A stretch of 64,000 bases of DNA from Amyelois transitella (Eukaryota > Arthropoda > Insecta > Lepidoptera > Pyralidae). Of this stretch, positions 37,150-46,500 are shown one piece after another. Position 1 is the stretch's first letter, and each line of letters starts with the position of its first letter. A model generated the notes under the pieces. That model had not been told where the DNA came from, made no database searches, and saw only the letters and a list, made by a program, of their open reading frames with translations. The stretch lies in the NCBI RefSeq assembly GCF_032362555.1, contig NC_083520.1:8928001-8992000 (forward strand). The letters are read 5' to 3'. Both the position numbers and the translations under genes were made by a program.

Positions 37150-37450
37150 TTTGTAAATGTTATAATTACCTCCTGACGGCGACGATCACGAACACGGCAC
37201 AGCTTTACTTTTCCTCTAAATTGAAGAATTCAAAATCAAGTAGTGAAATTAATTATGATTTATCTATTAGACAATTAAAACATACAAAACACAACAAAAC
37301 AACTCCAACAATCAAAATCAAATGAATCCAAATGGAAATGGGTCCAAACTCCAAACAAAATTCCTCTCTCTTTGTGACACTCGCTCGCTCGTAGTCGCAC
37401 AGCGCCTCGCACTGTCAATGTCAGTCAAGTGACTGGTCATCAATCAACCT
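37150..37450 (-). promoter_or_regulatory. SCPx 5' UTR and probable promoter
   Basis: Upstream of the SCPx start on the minus strand. The stretch 37370-37440 is moderately GC-rich with CTCG repeats ('gacactcgctcgctcgtagt') and a 'gtcagtcaagtgactg' partial palindrome. No TATA box was identified. About 1 kb separates it from the divergent + strand gene starting at 38419, so a shared bidirectional promoter is possible but not shown. Confidence 0.4.
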
Positions 37451-37535
37451 GACAATATACGTCAACAACTTTTTCATTGGTACTGCCACTGTTTCTGACG
37501 GCATCGCGCTAAACAAAGAATTTAGAGTACATACA

Positions 37536-37606
37536 TACATATCATCACGTCTATCTCTCTTGCGGGATAGACAGAGCCTGAAAAGTCTTGAAAAGACTGA
37601 AAGGTA
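37536..37606 (+). repeat. Family A SINE head fragment
   Basis: 'atcacgtctatctctcttgc', 'gggatagacagagcctgaaa' and 'gtcttgaaaagactgaaagg' match the SINE head; truncated afterwards. Confidence 0.7.
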
Positions 37607-38418
37607 TTATTATATTTGTATTTAGAGTTTAGCGAATTTAGCTCGCGTAAGCATGGATGGATTGGAGTATAAATAAAACCCTGTTCTACTCGTTCGAGAA
37701 GTGTTTCCCACCCAGGTATAACACTTAGCCTGGCGAAAGATCTTCCCTTTGTGAGTGTCGAGGTTCGAGCCCGATGCTACTCTCCTAGCAGACCTTTTTT
37801 AAGAGGCACATGTCTGTTTTATCTGCCCTCTCACTCTATCTCTGAGGTTTACCCTGACCCCTGACTCCAAAAAAGAACTTATTGGTTCGATTCTCTATTT
37901 CAAACTACTAGCTTTGGCCCGTGGTCTTGTCAGCGTGAAAAATACCTTCCACACTTTACGTATGCAAAATTGCATGGAGATGTAAAAAGCGGACAAACTA
38001 TATTGTTCTTTAATCCATAATATAAGAACGCTATAAAAAACTTGGGAAAATTTAAATTTAATAAATAGAATGTTAAAGTTCGGGTTCAAATCCTAGTGAC
38101 GTCGTGATGAAAAGGTTTCTATAGTCTAAGTAATCTTTTTTTATATAAAATTAAGTATGTAACTAAGAACATTATCTGTGGTTTTTTTTTACAAATTATA
38201 AATAATATATTTGTAAACTTCATAGTGGAATTCCCCAAATATTTCTTATTGGCCTAAAACAGTGTTCGAAATTGGACGTTGTTTAAGTTATTAAAAATAA
38301 AATAAATTCTGACTATTCAGTACCTATACTCTCGTTATAGTTTTTGTAAAACGTCAGCGTTCAAAATTTAAGTAAATTTAAAATATTTTGGGCAGGATAA
38401 ATTCTATAAGTCGTTATA
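37607..38418. other. Intergenic between SCPx and the Gln-rich gene
   Basis: No coding exon. Two tRNA B-box-like strings ('ggttcgagccc' near 37762, 'gggttcaaatcc' near 38080) suggest decayed tRNA-derived repeats. The promoter and 5' UTR of the + strand gene starting at 38419 should lie in the last few hundred bases; no clear core motif was seen. Confidence 0.35.
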
Positions 38419-41400
38419 ATGGCTTTGAACAAACAAAGAATTTTGAGTGAATTAGGAAGTGTTGTGAACCAGCTGCAAAGCGCAGAATGGTATGTAAAAA
38501 TATTATATTAAGTCTTGCCCAAGAATTCGCTCCTGAAATGAATTTCGGAAATAGAAGTATACTCATAATTCGTATATAGAAAGTACTTATATGGAAAATT
38601 TTTGGTACACTTGATTTAATTTAACGACGTTCTGACTGAAGGTTAGACCTTTAGTCGCCTTTTGCGACATCATAGAAAAGAGATGGAATCAAAGTCCACC
38701 ATTTTAATAATTATAAATTATTATACGGCATCGAGGAAAAAGAGATAAGTGGTCCTATTCTAACGTATCGGGATGCCGTAACCGACACGGTAATTAAAAG
38801 CCGATTAGAGGTTTGTTTATTTTGTTGTAATTTTCTCATTTTTTTTTTTCAGTGGCTGTATGGGCAAATTGTTTTCTGACCCTGGCCAGGGATCATCAAT
38901 GACACCATGCGGAGGAGGTGGATGTCGAATGGGAGGTTGCTGTCATGGACATGGTTCACCTTGCGCCGGTGAAGGATATTCCTCGATGAACAATCATAAT
39001 CAATGCATGAATAAACCCTGTATGGGAATAGGTAAATGTAATCCACCAAAGCTCTATGCAGATACCTACAATTATTTAAACAAAAACTTAATGCAACCAA
39101 TCGTAAACGAAGTATATAATGACTTGAAATCAATTTCCCCAGCGAACACAGTCATGAATAATCCTATGGCAGCTCAAATGGGACTTTCTCCAATGAACCA
39201 AGCAATGACAGGACAGGGAAATGTGCCTGGTATGACTCCTGGCAATCTGAATGAGGCCGGGGGGACGAGTGGAATGCCTCCTGTTCATAACATGGCTATG
39301 AGTAACTCAAACGCATCGCAACCAGGCCAGCAGAATCAATATATGGGCCAGATGGGACAATCAATGGGACAAATGAATCAGATGAATCAACCATCAAATC
39401 AAATGGGTGGAATGGGATCTCAAATCATGAAAATGATGATGGGCGACAAACCATCAACGCCCGATAGTGTGCCTCCAACGCAAAATGGTCAGCTAAATGA
39501 TTCCATGTTGATTAATGCTCCACAGTCACCGCATGGTCAAGTAGGGGTTGTACCCTTAGAACCTGTTACTTATGGTACTAGCGGAAGAATGCCAAGCACC
39601 AATTACGGACAAGATAATGTCGGTTATTATTCTCAAAATCCTACGACACAGTACATGTCTAATGGATATTCAGGAAATGCAATGAATACTATGCCACAAA
39701 ATAATGTCCCACAATATAACATGACTTCTAACACTAGTGGTATGGGCCAGAATGTACAGGCAAATACACAACCAATGGCAACTAATAGATCATACGGTCA
39801 TCATGCTCAGGGTATAAAGAAATTCAACGAAATGTTTCCCGGAGTCATGCAAGGTGACTTAGGATTTGACCCCATGGCAATAGCAATACAAATGAATCCT
39901 GCCAATCAACAAAAAGCAGCAATGACGGCAATGGAACAATTGATGCATGGAAAGAAAGTTATCGATCCCAATAGTAGTGTTATGCAACCCGCAATCAATG
40001 CGGCTAATTTAGTGAACACAGGTTTTACTCAATCTGGTAACGCACCATCTCAAGGAGCTCCAATGGTTCAAACCAATCAGCAACTGCCTTATCAGAACCA
40101 ATTGCAGCCTGTCCAGTATCAACAACCAATGCAACAGCAACAACTTATGCCACAGCAACAATCTATGCAACAACATCAGCCTGTGCCACAGCAACAATCT
40201 ATGCAACAACAACAGCCTGTGCCACAGCAACAATCTTTGCAACAACAACAGCCTGTGCCTCAGCAACAATCTATGCAACAACAACAACTTGTGCCGCAGC
40301 AACAATTTGCGTCACAGCAGCAAGTCGTGCCGCAGCAACAACCTGGGCTAAATCAAACGCCAGGACAATATCAAATACCTATTCAACCACAATCTCCCTT
40401 ACAACAACAAGTTGATAATACAAATACTTATCAAGTACCGCCACAGCAGGTGTATACTGCTGCAACTGGTTCCGCAATGCATTACCAACCAGATCTTAGT
40501 AGAACAACATACCAGTACCAACAGCAGCCACAACAACAAATGCCGCAGCAGCTTATCGACCCTAATACGGGAGCTATTACAAACACTCCTAATCTTCCTG
40601 GTGGCTATGAACAAATGGCAAACCCTAATGCTGAAATGCAGAATGCAACACCTAAAGCTGATCCCAATCAAATGATTATGGAGCCCATATTTCCAGCTGA
40701 CACTGCAAAAAATAATGCAATCACTTATTCTCATCACATTAAGAATCCAAAAAATTACTATTACAACACTCTAGGTCAGCCTGTACAAATGCTCGATGCC
40801 AAAATGTACCACGCTCCTCCGCCGTCCGGACCGCAAACACTATCTCCACAACCAATACCTGCAAAACAAGCGACAAGAAACCAACCTCAGACATTCAGCA
40901 ACGTTAAAAATACTGTTAGTAAGACATCGATAATGGGCAATGATAAATTGGGCCGAACGCCAAGCCGTAATCAATTACAACACCTGTACAATCAATATAA
41001 AGGGTCCCAGTCGTTTACTCAACAGAATATCAACGCTCCTTTACATCATCACACTCATTCTGAGGGAAAATTGAATGAAACTTTGAATACATCGGCGCCG
41101 CGTCATGTGCCCGTTGAGAGAGTTGGAGGAGATACTATAGCAAATAATGTTGTTAATAATCAAATGGTTAACAAATTAGAACCATCTTCAGCTCCCATGG
41201 GAGATGTTGGGGATGTTAATAAACCGCAAGGTGATGGTGCCGCCGCAAAGGTAATATCAGTTTCTGATCTCTATTTTAATTTGAGGTTGCTTCTTAGTTC
41301 TTTGTAACGTATTGTAGCTTGAGCAAGAATTTAAACAGATCATATTTAATTTACCCAAGTTACATTTTAATTACATACTGCGAGATTACGACTTCAAGCA

Positions 41401-41618
41401 CTTACTGCAAACGTAGGCATAGATATTATAGATGTATTTGGCTTAGCTAAACCCGTAATATTCTTTCACAGGATATTCCACTTAAAACTACGAAGGGTAG
41501 GAATGGTTTACAAGACATGGTGTTTACTTCTGGTCCCATGTCAGCTGCCTGGACCTTCCATGGCAATAACCACATGCCATACTCAGCCGGGTATAAATTT
41601 AGATCAAAAGTCCGTTGA
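38419..41618 (+). CDS. Cys-rich / Gln-Met-Asn-rich low-complexity protein, 871 residues, unrecognised
   Basis: Three exons: 38419-38489 (ATG at 38419; donor ATG|gtatgt, phase 2), 38853-41250 (acceptor after an 11-T run, 'tttttcag|TG'; donor CAAAG|gtaata, phase 0) and 41472-41618 (acceptor 'ctttcacag|GAT'; TGA at 41616-41618). The split codon at the first junction gives Cys24. The protein starts MALNKQRILSELGSVVNQLQ. All ten cysteines lie in residues 24-86, with Gly/His-rich clusters such as CRMGGCCHGHGSPC. A Met/Asn/Gly/Gln-rich region follows, then a 12-residue Gln repeat (about 450-522), a conserved-looking segment (KKFNEMFPGVMQGDLGFDPM) and a C-terminal exon ending NHMPYSAGYKFRSKVR. No known domain recognised; no signal peptide or membrane segment. 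Its last exon and 3' region lie inside a tandem duplication. AATAAA at 41741 is the likely polyadenylation signal. Confidence 0.85.
38638..38690 (+). repeat. Fragment of family A SINE in intron 1 of the Gln-rich gene
   Basis: 'cctttagtcgccttttgcga' then 'catagaaaagagatgg' matches the 3' half of the SINE. Only about 50 bp remain. Confidence 0.5.
40129..40347 (+). repeat. 36-bp coding minisatellite (QQQQPVPQQQSM units)
   Basis: About six head-to-tail copies of a 36-bp unit built on 'atgcaacaacaacagcctgt' and 'gccacagcaacaatct', in frame. They encode a 12-residue repeat with variants (LMPQQQSM, PVPQQQSL, LVPQQQFA). Because 36 is a multiple of 3, copy-number change would keep the frame. Confidence 0.9.
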
Positions 41619-42433
41619 TTGCATGTACGAACTTTTACCTGCCTATATGTTTAAAGTGGTGTCAATGTTCAATGTTTTGTGGTTTATAATTTGAAATCGT
41701 GGTGTTTGAGTGGTTTGTGTATTTTAATACTAAAAATATTAATAAAGCGTATTATTGGTAACGAATACACACTGTTTTTTTTTGGTTGATGATTTTACCA
41801 GCTTTGATTTTGAATACTGACTCAGAGCGATAACTGGATATTGACTGAAAAATTCGCTTTGATACATAGGCACGCTCCACACTTACGCGAGAGAGAACCT
41901 CGCGTGGAGGCGAGAAAACCACGGGAAGCGTGAATGTGGATGAAGAAGATAGGTACCTACTATAAACGTGTTAATTTTTCATATTTTTGGACCATAATAA
42001 CGGTAACAGGTGGTAACCTTATCTAGCATAGCTTCCTCCTGGCTTCAGACCCGTTCTTAGTCAAGTAATGTTTTTAAATCGGTGTCTAATTCGCAAGTTT
42101 GATAATAAGACAAATACGACCATAATGCGAACTCATGGACGTAACTAGGTATTAGAGCGCATTTCATTCGAAGCAGTTGGCAACATTTTATTTTTCATTC
42201 TTTTTGTTTTTTGTCTATGGTTTTCCTTGTTGTGAAATTGGCGTTTTGTGACTGGCTGACTTACTAGAGATTTCCATTTTCTTGAGATAATCATCGGATT
42301 CAACGGAAAATACCCTGTGAATCCTTGCTGCAAAACATAATTGAATTGTGATATATTCTTGGATTTCCTTGCAGATTAATTTTTAATCAACATGTCTTTA
42401 TTCGGATCTTTGATGGGCGACGTGGAGGATGAT
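41278..42433 (+). repeat. Tandem duplication, copy 1 (period 1157 bp)
   Basis: Starts 'aatttgaggttgc' at 41278 and ends 'ggaggatgat' at 42433. The same 1156 bases follow directly as copy 2 (42435-43590) after one unmatched G at 42434. In line-by-line comparison I saw no mismatch. The unit contains part of the last intron, the terminal exon and the 3' end of the Gln-rich gene, then the intergenic/promoter region and the first 42 coding bases of Mlf. Confidence 0.95.
41741..41746 (+). terminator. AATAAA polyadenylation signal of the Gln-rich gene
   Basis: 123 bases after the stop codon, within 'atattaataaagcg'. Duplicated at 42898-42903. Confidence 0.7.
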
Positions 42434-42454
42434 GAATTTGAGGTTGCTTCTTAG
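42392..42454 (+). pseudogene. Truncated copy of Mlf coding exon 1
   Basis: ATG at 42392 and the first 14 codons are identical to the intact Mlf exon 1 at 43549, but the duplication junction cuts in before the splice donor. The frame runs on as DDEFEVAS and stops at 42452-42454. With no donor it cannot join the rest of Mlf, so its potential product is a 20-residue peptide. The promoter region in front of it is duplicated too, so it could be transcribed. Confidence 0.85.
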
Positions 42455-42628
42455 TTCTTTGTAACGTATTGTAGCTTGAGCAAGAATTTAAACAGATCAT
42501 ATTTAATTTACCCAAGTTACATTTTAATTACATACTGCGAGATTACGACTTCAAGCACTTACTGCAAACGTAGGCATAGATATTATAGATGTATTTGGCT
42601 TAGCTAAACCCGTAATATTCTTTCACAG

Positions 42629-42775
42629 GATATTCCACTTAAAACTACGAAGGGTAGGAATGGTTTACAAGACATGGTGTTTACTTCTGGTCCCATGTCA
42701 GCTGCCTGGACCTTCCATGGCAATAACCACATGCCATACTCAGCCGGGTATAAATTTAGATCAAAAGTCCGTTGA
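42629..42775 (+). pseudogene. Duplicated terminal exon of the Gln-rich gene
   Basis: An exact second copy of exon 3 (41472-41618), with acceptor and TGA, and a polyadenylation signal at 42898-42903. It could be spliced from the same upstream donor at 41250 to give an identical protein with a longer intron, or it is unused. Confidence 0.8.
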
Positions 42776-43548
42776 TTGCATGTACGAACTTTTACCTGCC
42801 TATATGTTTAAAGTGGTGTCAATGTTCAATGTTTTGTGGTTTATAATTTGAAATCGTGGTGTTTGAGTGGTTTGTGTATTTTAATACTAAAAATATTAAT
42901 AAAGCGTATTATTGGTAACGAATACACACTGTTTTTTTTTGGTTGATGATTTTACCAGCTTTGATTTTGAATACTGACTCAGAGCGATAACTGGATATTG
43001 ACTGAAAAATTCGCTTTGATACATAGGCACGCTCCACACTTACGCGAGAGAGAACCTCGCGTGGAGGCGAGAAAACCACGGGAAGCGTGAATGTGGATGA
43101 AGAAGATAGGTACCTACTATAAACGTGTTAATTTTTCATATTTTTGGACCATAATAACGGTAACAGGTGGTAACCTTATCTAGCATAGCTTCCTCCTGGC
43201 TTCAGACCCGTTCTTAGTCAAGTAATGTTTTTAAATCGGTGTCTAATTCGCAAGTTTGATAATAAGACAAATACGACCATAATGCGAACTCATGGACGTA
43301 ACTAGGTATTAGAGCGCATTTCATTCGAAGCAGTTGGCAACATTTTATTTTTCATTCTTTTTGTTTTTTGTCTATGGTTTTCCTTGTTGTGAAATTGGCG
43401 TTTTGTGACTGGCTGACTTACTAGAGATTTCCATTTTCTTGAGATAATCATCGGATTCAACGGAAAATACCCTGTGAATCCTTGCTGCAAAACATAATTG
43501 AATTGTGATATATTCTTGGATTTCCTTGCAGATTAATTTTTAATCAAC
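42776..43548 (+). promoter_or_regulatory. Mlf promoter / 5' UTR region
   Basis: Between the duplicated terminal exon and the Mlf start. An initiator-like 'tttcattcg' lies near 43320. A short inverted element, 'cgcgagagagaacctcgcg', lies near 43042-43060. 'ttccttgcag' ending at 43531 may be an acceptor for a 5' UTR exon 18 bases before the ATG. The whole stretch exists twice (copy 1: 41619-42391). Confidence 0.4.
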
Positions 43549-46500
43549 ATGTCTTTATTCGGATCTTTGATGGGCGACGTGGAGGATGATCCTTTTTTCG
43601 GGTAAAATTATTAATTGCAATACATAACGTGTTTTAAATTTTAACATTCAAAAACATTCGCCTACAAAACTATCACCTCAGCCAATGTATGTGGTTATTA
43701 AACTGTTACCTATTTATTGCTCATGGTGAATGTCATTTCAAATGAAAGATTGTGTTGTGGTTTAAAGAAATAAAATTATCTTATATTTCCAGATCTCACA
43801 TGAGGCATATGCGTCAAATGAACAACATGATGAATTCGTTGTTTTCGGACCCGTTCGGCATGCTCGGAGGCGGAGGCCCGCTGGCTCTGACCGGGCCTCG
43901 CCATGGCAGTGCTTTGATGCCTTTCATGCCCCAAATGCCTTCACTGAACAGACTTTTTTCAGGTTAGTTTGTTGTTCAAAAAATAAATATTTAACCTTTT
44001 AAGCGCTTGGCTAAATATCAATTGTCGTGCCCCTAGCGCGCCGCTACAAATCGATAAAATAATACCTACAATAAATAAGGAGGAGTAATCGTTGTATCGA
44101 TAAAAAAAAGTCAAAAAGTTTTTTATGTTTTTATTTAAAATCAGCCTTCTTGTATCACAATCATTCATCTTTAAGGTGAAAGCTTATCTCTAAGTGAAAA
44201 TTAGTAAAATTTCCGAAATCTAACTTATTTTGACTAATTCTTTGTGAGAGTGAATGGAGCGACCGTTTTAATAATTCTTATGTTTAAAGTTATACTTGTT
44301 AATTTAACTTTATTTCGTATGACACTGTTTATTTCATGCTGAATGATGCATTATACCTGATTATTTAACTGTTTGTTATTCTGTTTTTAAAATGCGCATT
44401 GCATTGTATCCCATCCCTATGGTCATATTTATGCGACACGCGCGATAGACACCGAAGAAAAGTCCGAGCTGCCAATTACTTATTTTTGTTTAAGTTTTTT
44501 CAATGCTTAGAGCTATGAAACATAATTTTAAGTAATTGTTGTAATAAATAGCTCTATTCAATAATAGTTTTAGTTATACCACGAAGTTAATAGGACGATA
44601 ATAGAACGAAAAAATCATGGATATTCTCTGTCGCAGAAATACGACACGGGCGGTAGGGGCACGGCAATATTTGTCGCATATATGCGACTCGCGCGGTTAA
44701 AAGGTTAAGGACATTTCACATAAAGAGCTAAACCTAAAGAAAATTTGATTTTTCTAGGAACATATTAAAGTCAGTAATGTTATATTGATTCCATCAATAT
44801 ACCATACGGCTAATCATGGCCTTCCAATATTTTCGGAACTGCTTACCCCGTAAAAGAATAAGTGATTAAATGTATGTATTTAATATCCTAACAAATTTTA
44901 TAAATGTGAAAGCAAATTCAATTTTGTCTCTTCACACATTATCAACTGATCCTGAAATTATGAAAAATCATGAAATTAAAGGGACAAAGGGAACATAATT
45001 CTGGTAAATAGTTCCTATGAGATTTGTGGCAAACCTGTAGTCTTTTGTAAGCGGGGCTTAATACATGCGAGTAGATTTTCACTCGGGCGAAGCTGTGGGT
45101 TAAAGCTAGTTAAACTATACATGAGGCTACTTCCAGCTGACTTTCATAACCTTTGCAGTGGAACCTAAATCTGTATTCAATGATGGTTACACATCCAATT
45201 GAATGTGCAGGTTTGTTCACAATGTTTTCCCTCAACTGTGACAAAACATGTGTTGATGAAAATTCTTAGAGAAGAAGCAAACTAAATTTATTGTTTTAGG
45301 AGACATGGAGGGCCATATGGGTATGGGCAGTTCCTTTAGCAGCAGCACTGTGATAATGTCCAGCGGACCTAATGGAAAGCCACAGGTAATGCTGAATTCA
45401 TGTCATCCATTCATACAGGGAACGTGTTTTTATGATTAAGATTGGGGGGATTACTTTTTTGGTCGTAAGGATACTGGCACTTTAGAATAGAACAGTTAAT
45501 CTGTGTCAATACTCTGCTTTTGTGGTATACTGTAGTGTAGGACATTATGATACAATGGACCGTATGCAGCGATACTATGGACCGTATGCAACGGAGGGTT
45601 GCATAGATACTTTTAATAGTTTTTAAAGTTATTGTTATTTTCTTCTCAGGTTTACAGCTCAACTAGCAGCACCAAAATAGGACCAAATGGTGTGAAAGAG
45701 ACAAAAAAGACTTTGCAAGATTCCAGGACTGGTACAAAGAAGATGTCAATTGGTAAGTTTTCTAGTTACACTATAAGGGAAGTTACTAGTATTAACAAAA
45801 TATATACCTTAATATTATTAAGATTATAAATAAGAGTGCCGTGTGGTTTTCGGCACTTTAGAATAGAACCATTGTCACCTTTTATGACATCCATAGGAAG
45901 AAGAGGAATCCTATTATTAAAGGGAACCACATGGCAAATGTGTCTTTTAATATATTTTTTTATAATCAATTTGAGTATGTTTGACCTTGCTTTGCTTGCT
46001 TGCCTTAAAAACCCCAAGTTGTCTGTATCCGGGGAGAGAGATTTTATATAATTGATATTATTTATTCTAGCGACACACATTTGACATAACTAAGTGGTCA
46101 CCATGTATTTGTAAAACTGACTAGACATGTATTTTGAGAGCCTATTTATTATGAAGCACATGTGAACTCATATGTTATGTAAATAAGGTAATGCCTGGCT
46201 GTTTTTTTGTCTTTCATATGATGTCATATCTTTAATATTAGACACTTTGCTGCCTACGCGTGTGATATAATTAACAATTGTTGCCTAGGCCTCGAAAATT
46301 ATAAAAAAAAGTGGTCATTGACACTCACACATTAATGCATAAGTGAAATTTAGTATATTTTGCATTACAAATACACTAGCGACACGCCCGGGCTTTGCAC
46401 GAGTATCACATACATACATATGGTCACGTCTATATCCCTTGCGGGGTAGACAGAGCCGACAGTCTTGAAAAGACTAAATGGCTATGTTCAGCTATTTTGC

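Larger units (their letters stand above)
42435..43590 (+). repeat. Tandem duplication, copy 2
   Basis: Identical to 41278-42433 as far as compared. It ends inside the intact Mlf exon 1, one base before 'ccttttttcgg|gtaaaa'. Its left end lacks the donor of the Gln-rich gene's exon 2, but the acceptor of the terminal exon is kept. Confidence 0.95.

Noticed and set aside
37680..37790. tRNA-like stretch with B box 'ggttcgagccc'
   Set aside because: No matching acceptor stem or A box at the right distance; probably a decayed tRNA-derived repeat, too weak to call.
40009..40305. Leu/Arg-rich minus-strand ORF (LLLRHRLLL repeats)
   Set aside because: Antisense of the CAA/CAG Gln repeat, not a gene.
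41503..41694. 63-codon ORF starting MVYKTWCLL, present twice
   Set aside because: Out-of-frame reading of the terminal exon of the Gln-rich gene; repeated only because the exon is duplicated.
42145..42333. 62-codon minus-strand ORF, present twice
   Set aside because: Antisense of the duplicated Mlf promoter/5' UTR; no domain.
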